The notes under the pieces: generated by a model
Seen by the model: the letters and a program-made list of their open reading frames with translations, nothing else
What the model was told of the DNA's origin: nothing
Database searches by the model: none
Source: Paenibacillus apiarius
GTDB lineage: Bacteria > Bacillota > Bacilli > Paenibacillales > Paenibacillaceae
Direction: 5' to 3'
Assembly (NCBI RefSeq): GCF_017052585.1
Contig: NZ_JAFFHZ010000001.1
Location: 1,054,001-1,118,000, forward strand
Length of the DNA stretch: 64,000 bases
Program-made: the position numbers and the translations under genes
Shown here: piece after piece, positions 1 to 8,674 of the stretch
How the letters are laid out: each line of letters opens with the position of its first letter
Position numbering within the stretch: the stretch's first letter is position 1

Positions 1-840
1 GCCGGCTTCACCTGTCCGAACCGGGATGGACGCATCGCCATCGGAGGCTGCACCTTCTGCAGCGCGCGGGGGTCCGGCGATTTCGCGGGGCGGCGCCGCG
101 ACGACTTGGTTACCCAGTTCAATACGATTCGCGACAAGCAGCACGAGAAGTGGCCCAATGCCAAATATATCGGCTATTTTCAAGCGTATACGAATACGTA
201 TGCGCCGGTGGACACGCTGCGCGAATATTTCGAGGTTATATTGGAGCAGCCCGGTGTCGTCGGCTTATCCATCGCGACACGTCCCGACTGCTTGCCGGAT
301 GATGTCGTCGAATATTTGGCAGAGCTGAATGAGCGCACGTATCTTTGGGTCGAAATGGGGCTGCAGACGATTCACGAATCGACGTCCCGGCTGATCAACA
401 GAGCGCACGACACGGACTGCTACTTGCAGGCGGTACAGAAGCTGCGCAAGCACAACATTCGCATCTGCACTCATATCATATACGGACTGCCGCAGGAGTC
501 GCATGAGATGATGATAGAGACTGCGAAGGCGGTCGCACGCATGGACGTGCAGGGCATCAAGCTCCATCTGCTCCATCTGATGCGCAAGACGCCGATGGTC
601 AAGCAATATGAAGCAGGACTGCTTCGCTTCTTGGAGATGGACGAATATGTGAAGTTGATCGTCGATTCCCTTGAAATTCTTCCCCCGGAAATGATCGTGC
701 ACCGCGTCACCGGCGACGCGCCGCGCGACTTGATTGTCGGTCCGATGTGGAGCTTGAAGAAGTGGGAAGTGCTGAACGCGATTGACGCCGAGCTCAGACG
801 GCGCGATACGTGGCAGGGCAAGTATTGGAGGGAGCCATAG
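1..840 (+). CDS. ytqA: YtqA-family radical SAM protein (5' end missing)
   Basis: The reading frame is open from the first base, so the N-terminus lies outside the window; about 279 codons remain. Near the start come a Cys in GFTCPNRDG and then GGCTFC, which together give the widely spaced cysteine pattern of the TIGR01212/YtqA radical SAM family, where an iron-sulfur cluster would cleave S-adenosylmethionine. The body (YIGYFQAYTNTYAP, GLSIATRPDC, HIIYGLPQE) is typical of that family. In Bacillus the same gene precedes ytqB, as here, with only one base between the stop and the next ATG. The substrate is unknown; a tRNA or rRNA role is only a guess from the ytqB link. Confidence 0.9.
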   Translation, partial: AGFTCPNRDGRIAIGGCTFCSARGSGDFAGRRRDDLVTQFNTIRDKQHEKWPNAKYIGYFQAYTNTYAPVDTLREYFEVILEQPGVVGLSIATRPDCLPDDVVEYLAELNERTYLWVEMGLQTIHESTSRLINRAHDTDCYLQAVQKLRKHNIRICTHIIYGLPQESHEMMIETAKAVARMDVQGIKLHLLHLMRKTPMVKQYEAGLLRFLEMDEYVKLIVDSLEILPPEMIVHRVTGDAPRDLIVGPMWSLKKWEVLNAIDAELRRRDTWQGKYWREP

Positions 841-841
841 C

Positions 842-1456
842 ATGGGCTTTCTTTCCGTACTGAGCTATGGGCAGCAGATCGTGAAGGAGCGCGTGCAGCC
901 GGGCGACCGCGTCATTGACGCGACGATGGGAACGGGCGTGGATACCTTGTTCCTGGCCCGGCTCGTCGGGCCGCGCGGCGAAGTCGCGGCCTTTGACATA
1001 CAAGCGGAGGCGCTGGAGCTGACGCGGCAGCGTCTCCGCTCCGCCTTGGGGGCGGACGGCAGCGCGAGGGCAAGCCTGCATCTGGCAAGCCATGCCGAGA
1101 TGCGCGGCGCGCTGCCTCCTTCGTGGCACGGCGCGACGGCGGCTGTCATGTTCAACCTCGGCTATCTGCCGACGGTTGAAGCGGATAAGCGCATCATGAC
1201 GGCGCCGTCCACGACGCTCGCGGCGCTCGACGCCGCCTTGACGCTCCTGCGTCCGGGCGGTGTGCTCAGCGTCGTGCTGTACCCGGGCCACGAAGGCGGC
1301 GACCGCGAAGCGGACGCCGTCCGCGCTTGGGCGGAGGCCCTGCCCTCGGCGCTCGGGCAGGCGGTCGTGTACCGCATGCTGCAGCGGCCCGAAGCGCCTT
1401 ATGTCATCGGCGTGGAGAAACGTTCCACCAGAGCCGGCTTGCCGAACCAACGATAG
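842..1456 (+). CDS. ytqB: YtqB-family SAM-dependent methyltransferase
   Basis: The protein is 204 residues. The start at 842 follows a GGAGG site and sits one base after the preceding stop, so the two genes are probably co-transcribed and translationally coupled. The N-terminal half carries the class I methyltransferase fold: VIDATMGTGVDTLFLA is the SAM-binding loop, GEVAAFDIQAEAL the second strand with its acidic residue, and AVMFNLGYLP the catalytic-strand region. YtqB of Bacillus subtilis is this length and is annotated as an rRNA-methylase-like enzyme; the actual substrate is not shown by sequence. Confidence 0.9.
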   Translation: MGFLSVLSYGQQIVKERVQPGDRVIDATMGTGVDTLFLARLVGPRGEVAAFDIQAEALELTRQRLRSALGADGSARASLHLASHAEMRGALPPSWHGATAAVMFNLGYLPTVEADKRIMTAPSTTLAALDAALTLLRPGGVLSVVLYPGHEGGDREADAVRAWAEALPSALGQAVVYRMLQRPEAPYVIGVEKRSTRAGLPNQR

Positions 1457-1468
1457 GAGTTGAAGGAT

Positions 1469-1864
1469 ATGGCAGTGCGCAAAATCGAGCATACTGGAAT
1501 TATGGTCCGTCAATTGGAGCCATCCATCCGCTTCTACGAGGATGTTATCGGCATGAAGCTGAAGGATACGCTAGTACATACGAACGGCGTTATCCGGCTC
1601 GCATTCCTTGCCTTTCCCGGTGCGGATGAGAGCGAACTGGAATTGGTTGAAGGCTACAGCGACCGTCTTCCTGAGGAAGGCAGGGTGCATCATCTGGCCT
1701 TCCGCGTCGACGACGCGGAAGCCGAGTTGAAGCGCGTGAAGGCGCTCGGCCATGTCGAGCTTATTGATCAGGAACTCGTCACCTTGCCGAACGGCAGCCG
1801 CTATTTCTTCTTTAAAGGTCCGGACGGCGAGTGGCTTGAATTTTTCCAAACTACGAGAAACTAG
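1469..1864 (+). CDS. VOC-superfamily (glyoxalase/dioxygenase-like) protein
   Basis: The protein is 131 residues if it starts at ATG 1469, which has AGGAG nine bases upstream; a TTG at 1460 in the same frame overlaps that site and is less likely. KIEHTGIMVRQLEPSIRFY, VHHLAFRVDDAEAEL and the closing DGEWLEFFQ are the beta-alpha-beta signature of the vicinal-oxygen-chelate fold, with the usual His and Glu metal positions. Members include glyoxalase I, fosfomycin-resistance proteins and ring-cleaving dioxygenases, and the sequence does not decide among them. It lies 12 bases after ytqB and may belong to the same transcript. Confidence 0.8.
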   Translation: MAVRKIEHTGIMVRQLEPSIRFYEDVIGMKLKDTLVHTNGVIRLAFLAFPGADESELELVEGYSDRLPEEGRVHHLAFRVDDAEAELKRVKALGHVELIDQELVTLPNGSRYFFFKGPDGEWLEFFQTTRN

Positions 1865-1885
1865 ACAACACGGGAGTGAGAGAGC

Positions 1886-2854
1886 ATGACAACACCATAC
1901 CCACTGAAATTTCAACCTGAATTCAAAGAACGTGTCTGGGGCGGACGCGCGTTGACGCGGTTCGGACTGGAGCTGCCGGAAGGCCATATCGGTGAAGGCT
2001 GGATGATTGGCGATCATCCAAACGGCACGACGAAGGTCGTGAACGGCGAGCTTGCAGGATTGGGCTTGGACCAAGTTCGCGAGCAACACGGCAAAGAGTG
2101 GTTCGGCACGAAGGGCTTCTCTGAGAAAAACGGACGCTTTCCGCTGCTCATCAAGCTGTTGGATTGCAATGACGACTTGTCCGTTCAAGTGCATCCGACA
2201 GATGAATATGCTGGCCTGCCGCAAGGCGAGCTGGGCAAGACGGAAATGTGGTATGTGCTTGATGCGAAGCCAGACGCCAAAATCATTTACGGCTTGAAAG
2301 AAGACATCGATCGCGAAGCGCTGGCGAAAGCCATTGAAGAAGGCCGCATCATGGAAGCGCTGCAGGAAGTTCCCGTGCAAGCGGGCGATTCCTTCTACAT
2401 TCCAGCCGGCACGGTGCATGCGTTGTGCGCAGGCGTTGTAGTCGCCGAAATTCAGCAAAATTCCGACACCACCTACCGCCTGTATGATTATAACCGCCCA
2501 GGCTTGGACGGCAAGCCGCGCGAGCTGCATATTGAAGACTCCCTGAATGTCATCGCTTACGAGGGGGCGGGAGCTTCGCGCATGAAGACGGACTCTGCTG
2601 CGCCTAACGAATGGCTGAAGCTTGCTGAATCTCCTTATTTCCGCGTAGAAAAAGGAATCGTAAAGCAGCCATGGACCTTGTCCACGACACCGGAAAGCTT
2701 CGTTATCCTCGTCGTATGCGAAGGCACGGGCACACTCAAATGGGAAGAGCAAAATTTGCCGTTCAAAGCGGGCGAATGCTTCCTGCTTCCTGCTAATCTT
2801 GGCGCATATACACTTGAAGGCGACTGCACAGTGCTCCGTTCCGTCGCGCCTTAA
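1886..2854 (+). CDS. manA: Mannose-6-phosphate isomerase, class I
   Basis: The protein is 322 residues, the normal length for short Firmicute type I phosphomannose isomerases. This cytoplasmic zinc enzyme interconverts fructose-6-phosphate and mannose-6-phosphate, linking mannose use and GDP-mannose supply to glycolysis. KERVWGGRAL, the metal-site strand LSVQVHPTDEYA and the second His region YIPAGTVHALCAG are visible, in a two-cupin layout. The start follows a GGGAGTGAG site. A clear hairpin terminator follows at 2870, so it ends the ytqA-led group or stands alone. No other mannose gene is adjacent. Confidence 0.93.
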   Translation: MTTPYPLKFQPEFKERVWGGRALTRFGLELPEGHIGEGWMIGDHPNGTTKVVNGELAGLGLDQVREQHGKEWFGTKGFSEKNGRFPLLIKLLDCNDDLSVQVHPTDEYAGLPQGELGKTEMWYVLDAKPDAKIIYGLKEDIDREALAKAIEEGRIMEALQEVPVQAGDSFYIPAGTVHALCAGVVVAEIQQNSDTTYRLYDYNRPGLDGKPRELHIEDSLNVIAYEGAGASRMKTDSAAPNEWLKLAESPYFRVEKGIVKQPWTLSTTPESFVILVVCEGTGTLKWEEQNLPFKAGECFLLPANLGAYTLEGDCTVLRSVAP

Positions 2855-2869
2855 CGAATTCCATTGCTT

Positions 2870-2906
2870 ATCCGGCTCTCGATGTTCGTGAGCCGGATTT
2901 TTATTT
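2870..2906 (+). terminator. Intrinsic terminator after manA
   Basis: Nine-base arms ATCCGGCTC and GAGCCGGAT enclose an 11-base loop and are followed by a T-rich tract. Confidence 0.9.
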
Positions 2907-3112
2907 TTCATCCGCGCGCCCTGCCAATTTTCTCCCCAGCGCTGACGAACCGCTCATTTTTCCGGTTCTCGTTTGCAGGCACCGACAGATTGCGGCATAT
3001 TCCGAAAAAAAGGTTTCCCCGAATTATAGAACCGTGTATTGTATGAAATGGTACGCATGGCCAGGAGATATCCCTAAGCTGAAATTGGAATTAAAACATA
3101 ATAAGGGGGCGT

Positions 3113-3595
3113 ATGGAAATGGACTTGGATTTTCTATATTCTGTACCCGATGAATGGAAATACGGAGTATTATTTTTGTTCGCCGCTTTACCATGGTTGG
3201 AAGTGTTTGTCGTCATTCCATTAGGCATATTAATGGGCTTGTCGCCCATTCCCGTTGCATTGGCCGGGTTTCTCGGCAATTTAATCCCGATACTCCTGAT
3301 CGGGCTGCTATTTAAAAAGTGGCAGGAGTGGAGACAAAAACGGGGAAAGTCGATAGAGCCGTCTCCGAAATGGGCGAAGGCCCAAAAAATATGGGATCGC
3401 TACGGCGTCCCCGGATTGTCGCTGCTCGCTCCAATTATCATTGGCACCGATATTGCCACTATCCTCGCGCTTTCGTTCGGCTCTCCACGCAAATGGGTCA
3501 TTGCATGGATGACCGTAAGCTTAGCCGTCTGGTCGCTAGTTTTAACCGTCGGCACCGTGTTCGGCTTTGATTTTATTACCTATTTAACCGCCTGA
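3113..3595 (+). CDS. COG2426-type small integral membrane protein (putative small multidrug exporter)
   Basis: The protein is 160 residues and mostly hydrophobic. Helices run at about residues 15-55 (with ALPWLEVFVVIPLGILMG), 57-73, 100-120 and 128-155. The Glu inside the first hydrophobic stretch is typical of COG2426 proteins, which databases call small multi-drug export proteins on thin experimental grounds. The start is uncertain: ATG 3113 sits only a few bases after an AAGGGGG site, while ATG 3119 has better spacing. It is monocistronic, with a terminator hairpin overlapping its stop. Confidence 0.75.
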   Translation: MEMDLDFLYSVPDEWKYGVLFLFAALPWLEVFVVIPLGILMGLSPIPVALAGFLGNLIPILLIGLLFKKWQEWRQKRGKSIEPSPKWAKAQKIWDRYGVPGLSLLAPIIIGTDIATILALSFGSPRKWVIAWMTVSLAVWSLVLTVGTVFGFDFITYLTA

Positions 3596-3620
3596 AGCCA
3601 GCAGGCGGTCTTCTTCATTG
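3588..3620 (+). terminator. Terminator overlapping the stop of the COG2426 gene
   Basis: CCGCCTG and CAGGCGG form a tight hairpin that includes the stop codon and is followed by TCTTCTTC. The weak T-tract lowers confidence. Confidence 0.6.
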
Positions 3621-3693
3621 CAATTGAATTATCCACTGGATTAGGATTAGTCCCGGTGCGCTTCGATGGTACAAGGATTGGGTTTTGTGTTTA

Positions 3694-5541
3694 TTAATCT
3701 CGCACGAGCTTGGCCCTGCGGGCCGCATTCGCGGCGGATAAGCGATCATGGACGCCTAGCTTCGCATACAGGCTCGACACGTGATTGCGCACCGTTCCCT
3801 CCGACAAATACAGCTTTGCCGCGATTTCACGATACTTCATTCCTTTCGCCAAATAATGCAGCACCTCACGTTCCCGTTCCGTCAGCCCAAACGGATCTTC
3901 GGCAGGTACCTCTTCCGCTGCGGCCATCCCTGCTCCTTCAGGCCGCCCCTGCTTTATCTGTTCAGTCATGGCCAGCGCCAACGACTGCGGCACAAACGTG
4001 CTGCCACGGGATACAAGGCGAATCATCGCAAACAGCTCCTGCGGATGAATGGACTTGAGCAAGTAGCCTTCCGCTCCGGCTTCGATAGCCTGCACCGCAT
4101 GCTCCATCTCATCGATCGCGGTCAGCATCATCAGCTTGATATGCGGCCAGCGATCCTTTATTTCCCGTGCGGCAGCAATTCCGTCCATTACAGGCATACG
4201 AATGTCCATCAGAACAACATGCGGTTCCTCTTCCGCCCCGGCTATGCGTTCAATGGCTTCACGACCGTTGGCAGCCGTTCCTGAAACAATTAGCCCTTGT
4301 TCTTTTTCTAACAAAAAATGTAAACTTTCTCGTGTTAGCTGCTCGTCATCTGCAATGAACAATCGTATTGGCGGTTCAGATTCAGGCTGCACAGCGGGAA
4401 GACAGCAACTCACCCGTGTGCCTCCATCAGGCTGCGACGCGATGTCCAGCGATCCTCCGTATGCTTGCAGACGCTCTTGCATCGACGTCAGCCCATAGCC
4501 AAATGTGAGGCCGTCGCTCCCGACCCCATCATCCTTAATCGTCACACTTATTTTACTGGCCGTATACGCCATTTCCACCTCGATTTGTTCCGCTTGACCA
4601 TGGCGCACAGCATTCGTAATCGCTTCTTGCACGCATCGCTCCAACGTCACACGATGAACAAATGGGATGAACCGGGGTTCCCCGCTCACTATGAGACGAC
4701 TCTTGATTCCTGTCTGCTCGCTCATCCTGTTCAGCATGTTCTGCACATGCTCGCTCATATCTATCTCCGAATGCTCTGCTAAGGCTATGCCATGTATATG
4801 ATGACGCACCGCAGCAAAGCTGCTTCTGGCATGCTGCAGCACACTGTGCAAGCGCTGCTTCGCTTGTTCCGGTTCAGTATCCAGCAAAGAATGTACCGTC
4901 TCCAGCCCCATAATGAGCGATGCCTGCGAATGACCCAGAGCATCATGCAGCTCTCCCGCGACACGGGATCGCTCCTCCTGCACCGTGAGTCTTTCCACTT
5001 GCTCCGCATATTGTTGAATCGTGAGGAATTGCCGTTCGTTCTCACGCAGCAGCTGCTGCAATCGCTGTTGGTTATACAGGAAGACATTAAAGCCATATCC
5101 GATACCAAACAAAATAAGATGGTTTATCATCTGATCCGGCACAGTAAACCAGGCAATCTTCCCGCTCCAAATTCCGAGTAACGGAAACGATGTAAAGATA
5201 GGAGCCGACCACCAAACCATTCTTTTGGATGAAAGAAATCCGGCTAACAGCGAAGGAACAACCATATTGTCCAGATACATCGGCATCGAGAAATGCATGA
5301 ACACATTGATTCCGCCCGCACAAATTATTTCCGAGGCAATAAATAGGCGCGGATGTATGTATCCCGGTCTCCAAAACAATAAGGGAATACCGCCCGACAG
5401 AATGAACAAACTGTAGGCTTGCCAATCCGGAAGCGTTACAAAGCCGGGAGTGAAAAGCATATACAGGATGCCGGAGACTATCCACAACACATAAAGGCCC
5501 AGTAAAGCCCAATCAATCCAATGCCATTGCCGTTCTTTCAT
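3694..5541 (-). CDS. Sensor histidine kinase and NarL/LuxR response regulator fused in one polypeptide
   Basis: The protein is 615 residues. The ATG at 5541 follows AGAGGAA; an in-frame start 11 codons upstream lacks support. Residues 10-155 hold about five or six membrane helices. A coiled linker and a HisKA_3 H-box (AGELHDALGH, His199) follow, then an ATPase domain (ITNAVRHGQ, IKDDGVGSDG, YGLTSMQERL). At about residue 383 a receiver domain begins without its own start codon, with phospho-acceptor Asp in VVLMDIRMPVMDG. The protein ends in a LuxR-type helix-turn-helix (LTEREREVLHYLAKGM). These parts normally sit in two proteins, as in DesK-DesR; here they form a membrane-anchored transcription factor. 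It is divergent from the CPBP gene, a possible target. Confidence 0.9.
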   Translation of the reverse strand: MKERQWHWIDWALLGLYVLWIVSGILYMLFTPGFVTLPDWQAYSLFILSGGIPLLFWRPGYIHPRLFIASEIICAGGINVFMHFSMPMYLDNMVVPSLLAGFLSSKRMVWWSAPIFTSFPLLGIWSGKIAWFTVPDQMINHLILFGIGYGFNVFLYNQQRLQQLLRENERQFLTIQQYAEQVERLTVQEERSRVAGELHDALGHSQASLIMGLETVHSLLDTEPEQAKQRLHSVLQHARSSFAAVRHHIHGIALAEHSEIDMSEHVQNMLNRMSEQTGIKSRLIVSGEPRFIPFVHRVTLERCVQEAITNAVRHGQAEQIEVEMAYTASKISVTIKDDGVGSDGLTFGYGLTSMQERLQAYGGSLDIASQPDGGTRVSCCLPAVQPESEPPIRLFIADDEQLTRESLHFLLEKEQGLIVSGTAANGREAIERIAGAEEEPHVVLMDIRMPVMDGIAAAREIKDRWPHIKLMMLTAIDEMEHAVQAIEAGAEGYLLKSIHPQELFAMIRLVSRGSTFVPQSLALAMTEQIKQGRPEGAGMAAAEEVPAEDPFGLTEREREVLHYLAKGMKYREIAAKLYLSEGTVRNHVSSLYAKLGVHDRLSAANAARRAKLVRD

Positions 5542-5712
5542 GACTATTCCTCTTTCATTCGTAAAATATGACATTCATATGATTGCAATTTCCGATGTTC
5601 CTCACTAGGTGTCCAATGTTCATTTTAATATGCTAATAGAGGTTGTTCAAAAAGTCACCCTTTGGACACGTGCTAATAAGGAAAAAGAAAGAATAACATG
5701 GAGGAATGCATC

Positions 5713-6564
5713 ATGTTTTATAACTTATCAGATCGGTCAAAAGCTTACACCTATATGGCACTTGTGCTCGTCCTGGGACTCGGATTCAGCTTCATTCCGA
5801 ACATCAGTTCCTTTGCCTATATGTTGACGCCTGCCATCGCCGCTATGCTAATGATGTTCATCGTGACACGTGACGGCTGGAAGCGCGCAGGATGGGCAAC
5901 ACTTGGCTTGCACCGTCTCGGACTGCGCATGTGGGCGGCAAGTCTAATTATACCCGTGGCCATCATTGTGCTCAGTTATGTAATGGCTTGGGCAGCCTCT
6001 TTGCTGACGTTTCACGTGCCGCGTGACTTCCAAGGATATCCATGGAGTTCGTTTCCAATCGTAATTGTGATTACGTTCCTTATGAACGTATTGACCAGTT
6101 CCTTGGGCGAAGAATTGGGCTGGCGGGGATATTGGCTCCCGCTGCTTGCATCTGCCTGCGGAGAACGCCGGGCCCTGCTCATTAGCGGGTTTATTCACGG
6201 AGTATGGCATGTGCCGATGATTTTCATCGCAGGCAACTATCATGCGGAACAGAATCCCGTGCTCGCCTGTGTTTGTATCGTCGTCAGCACCCTGTGCCTC
6301 GGGCCATTTATCGGTTATGTGCGTCTGCGTACTGCAAGCGTATGGCCCGCCTCCATTCTGCATACGGCGCATAATTTGGCCTGGATGGTTATGGCTGTGA
6401 TTACGACACCGATATCTGTTTCCGCCTACTATATTAGCGGGGACAATAGTGTAATCAGCATGCTGTGTTATGTTGGATTAGCCGTATGGGCATTCCGACG
6501 CCTTCCCATAGCTCCGCTCCGGCAAGCAGCAGCATCATCCTCAGCGCAAAGACCGCCTTTATAA
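5713..6564 (+). CDS. CPBP-family intramembrane glutamic endopeptidase
   Basis: The protein is 283 residues with about eight hydrophobic segments. The start at 5713 has GGAGG eight bases upstream. The three active-site motifs of the CPBP/Abi family are present: GEELGWRGYW (the EExxxR motif), FIHGVWHVP (FxxxH) and ILHTAHNLAW. Family members process prenylated CAAX proteins or serve in bacteriocin self-immunity. The gene is divergent from the fused sensor-regulator at 3694-5541, and 171 bases separate the two starts, so co-regulation is plausible but not shown. A hairpin overlapping the 3' end separates it from the ArsR gene. Confidence 0.88.
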   Translation: MFYNLSDRSKAYTYMALVLVLGLGFSFIPNISSFAYMLTPAIAAMLMMFIVTRDGWKRAGWATLGLHRLGLRMWAASLIIPVAIIVLSYVMAWAASLLTFHVPRDFQGYPWSSFPIVIVITFLMNVLTSSLGEELGWRGYWLPLLASACGERRALLISGFIHGVWHVPMIFIAGNYHAEQNPVLACVCIVVSTLCLGPFIGYVRLRTASVWPASILHTAHNLAWMVMAVITTPISVSAYYISGDNSVISMLCYVGLAVWAFRRLPIAPLRQAAASSSAQRPPL

Positions 6565-6571
6565 GGCGGTC
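6551..6571. terminator. Hairpin between the convergent CPBP and ArsR genes
   Basis: Nine-base arms GACCGCCTT and AAGGCGGTC enclose a three-base loop and overlap the CPBP stop. There is a short T-run only on the minus strand. Confidence 0.6.
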
Positions 6572-6589
6572 AGCTTGCGAGCAATCTCC

Positions 6590-6913
6590 TTATTCTTCTT
6601 TGGCCCCGCTACTTGGGGCACTCTCCCGAATCACCTTCAGCAATCCCGGAAACCGTGATTCCAAATCCAACGTCCGCAATGAGATAAACCGCTGAGTCCC
6701 CTCCAGTCGTGTGCGAATGACTCCTGACTCCCGCAGCACTTTAAAGTGATGGGACAGGGTTGACTTTGGCAGCGCCAATTCAAAGCCGCCGCATGACAAT
6801 TCCGATGCATCCATGAGCTGCAGCACTATCGAAAAACGAATAGGTTCGCTCAAAGCATAAAAAATGTGCTGCAATTCAAGCTGTTCCGTTTCCGGATGAT
6901 ATAAAGTTCTCAT
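6590..6913 (-). CDS. ArsR-family transcriptional regulator
   Basis: The protein is 107 residues from ATG 6913. It carries a winged helix-turn-helix: FYALSEPIRFSIVLQLMD is the dimer and first-helix region, and PKSTLSHHFKVLRESGVI the recognition helix. The usual metal-sensing pair in this helix (ELCVC) is replaced by ELSCGG, so it probably does not sense metals in the classical way. No ribosome site precedes either ATG 6913 or an upstream in-frame TTG at 6931. A good promoter places the transcript start at about 6913, which fits a leaderless message. It very likely represses itself and the divergent MFS gene through the dyad at 6943-6976. Confidence 0.88.
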   Translation of the reverse strand: MRTLYHPETEQLELQHIFYALSEPIRFSIVLQLMDASELSCGGFELALPKSTLSHHFKVLRESGVIRTRLEGTQRFISLRTLDLESRFPGLLKVIRESAPSSGAKEE

Positions 6914-6919
6914 AGTAAC

Positions 6920-6976
6920 ATTGTACTGCAATCGTTGACATCATTCAATAGTTCGAATACACTCGAACTATTGAAT
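6920..6976. promoter_or_regulatory. Divergent promoters overlapped by a 14-bp inverted-repeat operator
   Basis: A perfect inverted repeat has arms at 6943-6956 (ATTCAATAGTTCGA) and 6963-6976 around a six-base spacer. On the plus strand TTGACA at 6935-6940 and TACACT at 6958-6963 are 17 bases apart and point to the MFS gene. On the minus strand TTGAAT at 6943-6948 and TACAAT at 6920-6925 are also 17 bases apart and point to the ArsR gene. Both promoters are covered by the dyad, the expected arrangement for repression by an ArsR dimer. The sequence elements are seen directly; binding is inferred. Confidence 0.85.
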
Positions 6977-7035
6977 TTAGGTGCGCGCCTTTTCAATCCC
7001 AACTCATACAGACACTCCACAGGAGGACACACAAC

Positions 7036-8271
7036 ATGCAACAAAAATCAACGGACGCACAACCACATGCTCGAATAATAATGACATTGTTTTTTTTCAC
7101 GATGTTTGTTATCGGAACGGATACGTTCATCGTCTCCCCTTTGCTGCCAGCCTTAAGACAGGTATTCCATATTTCAGCAGAGCAGTCGGGATGGCTTGTA
7201 TCGGCTTATGCTCTCGGCTATGCGGGCTTCGCTCTAATCGCAGGTCCGTTATCTGACGGATTCAATCGCAAATCGTGCCTTGTTGCCGGCATGATCGGGT
7301 TTTCCGCCTTTACGGCAGGCTGCGGCCTGGCAGCGGATTTTTCCACATTGCTAGCTTTGCGCGCTCTCGCGGGAATAAGCGCGGCAATCGCCTCCCCCCA
7401 AGTATGGGCCTCCATTCCGCAGCTAATGCCCGCTCACCGCGTCGTCAAAGCAATGAGCTGCGCCACTGCAGGGCTTGCCGTCTCCCAATGCATGGGCGTC
7501 CCTCTCGGCAGTGTGCTGGCGGCAAGCAGCTGGCGCTTTCCGTTCTTTGCGCTAGCCGGAGGCGCGCTTGTCATTACACTTCTTCTGGCTGTTAAGCTGC
7601 CATCGATTCCACCGCGTCAACGGAGCGGGATATCCGTCGCCGCCTTGGCGCAACAATATCGTTCCGTGCTGAATGAGCGACGTTCTATTACGGCATTTCT
7701 CGGTTATTTCTTGTATCAGCTTGGCACGTTCGCCACCTTCTCTTTCTTGGGGAATTGGCTGGCCGATGATTTCGCGTTATCCTTGCAACAGACAGGACTG
7801 TTCATCCTCGTCTTCGGTGCCGGCAATTTGGCCGGAAGCTTGATGACAGCGTCAGTTGAGCGCTGGTTGGGCACTCGCGTTACCGTAACGGCAGCTCTAC
7901 TCGGCATGATAAGCATGTATTTGCTCGTCATGTGGGGTGGTCATATCGCTGTCGTGGGCTTCGCTTATATGATGATCGCATGGATGGGAGGCATTCTGTT
8001 CCCGCTTCTGATGAATACGCTGCAGTTACAGCAGCCTTCCGCACGGGGAACGATTGCCGCGCTGGCGAACAGCACGATGTATGGCGGAACGATGATCGGT
8101 TCTTCATTGGCCGGCCTGCTCTATGCCCGGGTAGCGGGTTTTCCCGCCATAGTTATCCTGACGATGCTTTGCTATACCGCTGCGATGATCCTGTTTCGCC
8201 ATATATTACAACCGGTAACGATGACGTCAATAGCCGCCTCTTCCGCCTCGGCGCCGAACGTTGGGCGCTAA
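7036..8271 (+). CDS. MFS transporter (drug:H+ antiporter-like)
   Basis: The protein is 411 residues with about twelve membrane helices, the normal size for a 12-TM major facilitator. GPLSDGFNRKS after helix 2 is the A-motif, and RALAGISAA with the following Gly-rich segment resembles the motif of helix 4. Similar proteins (AraJ, YfhI and CmlA types) export drugs or sugars, and the substrate cannot be read from sequence. The start follows an AGGAGG site. The gene is driven from the promoter at 6935-6963, inside the ArsR operator, so expression is probably induced when the regulator releases. Confidence 0.88.
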   Translation: MQQKSTDAQPHARIIMTLFFFTMFVIGTDTFIVSPLLPALRQVFHISAEQSGWLVSAYALGYAGFALIAGPLSDGFNRKSCLVAGMIGFSAFTAGCGLAADFSTLLALRALAGISAAIASPQVWASIPQLMPAHRVVKAMSCATAGLAVSQCMGVPLGSVLAASSWRFPFFALAGGALVITLLLAVKLPSIPPRQRSGISVAALAQQYRSVLNERRSITAFLGYFLYQLGTFATFSFLGNWLADDFALSLQQTGLFILVFGAGNLAGSLMTASVERWLGTRVTVTAALLGMISMYLLVMWGGHIAVVGFAYMMIAWMGGILFPLLMNTLQLQQPSARGTIAALANSTMYGGTMIGSSLAGLLYARVAGFPAIVILTMLCYTAAMILFRHILQPVTMTSIAASSASAPNVGR

Positions 8272-8601
8272 CGTACGGATTTTGTGAAACACTTCGCCCA
8301 GTCTTTCGTATAAGGTGAATAACTATACGACAGGGCTAGGTGCGATCAGGAATGGGCCATTCTGCCCGCTCAGCTTGAACGCGAGCCATCGGCTCACCCC
8401 TTTTTCGCCGGCTTGCGCCGAATTCGGAACAAGGTGCGCAGCCTGCCCTTTGCCGTTAGTTTGCACACTTCCCGTCAGCAGCTGAGACAAGCAAAATTGC
8501 AGCCGCCGTCTGTTATATAAGGATTTACCGCAATCTTAAAATTGGAATTGAAGGGATACACGCAATTACATGAGTCCAACTCAGTAACCCTACCCTAATG
8601 A
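8272..8601. other. Gene-free stretch before the two-component system
   Basis: No gene is supported here. A stopless frame covers roughly 8345-8520 on the plus strand, but it has no start or ribosome site and I recognise nothing in its translation; a decayed gene fragment is possible. Confidence 0.5.
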
Positions 8602-8632
8602 GCTGGCGTCCCAAGACGTCAGCTTCTTTTTT
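8602..8632 (+). terminator. Intrinsic terminator upstream of the response regulator
   Basis: GCTGGCGTC and GACGTCAGC pair around CCAA (one G-T pair) and are followed by TTCTTTTTT. It ends any transcript coming from the left or could act as an attenuator for the regulator, whose start is only 43 bases on. Confidence 0.82.
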
Positions 8633-8674
8633 GTGATTGCGCATCATTAACGCCGGAAAGGGACATGAACAAAT

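Noticed and set aside
5637..5662. GAGGTTGTTCAAAAAGTC-like sequence resembling ends of some insertion sequences
   Set aside because: Only one end is present and no transposase or second end lies nearby; not enough to call a remnant.
8345..8520. Stopless frame with a protein-like composition between the MFS and response-regulator genes
   Set aside because: No start codon with a ribosome site and no recognisable family; at most a decayed fragment.
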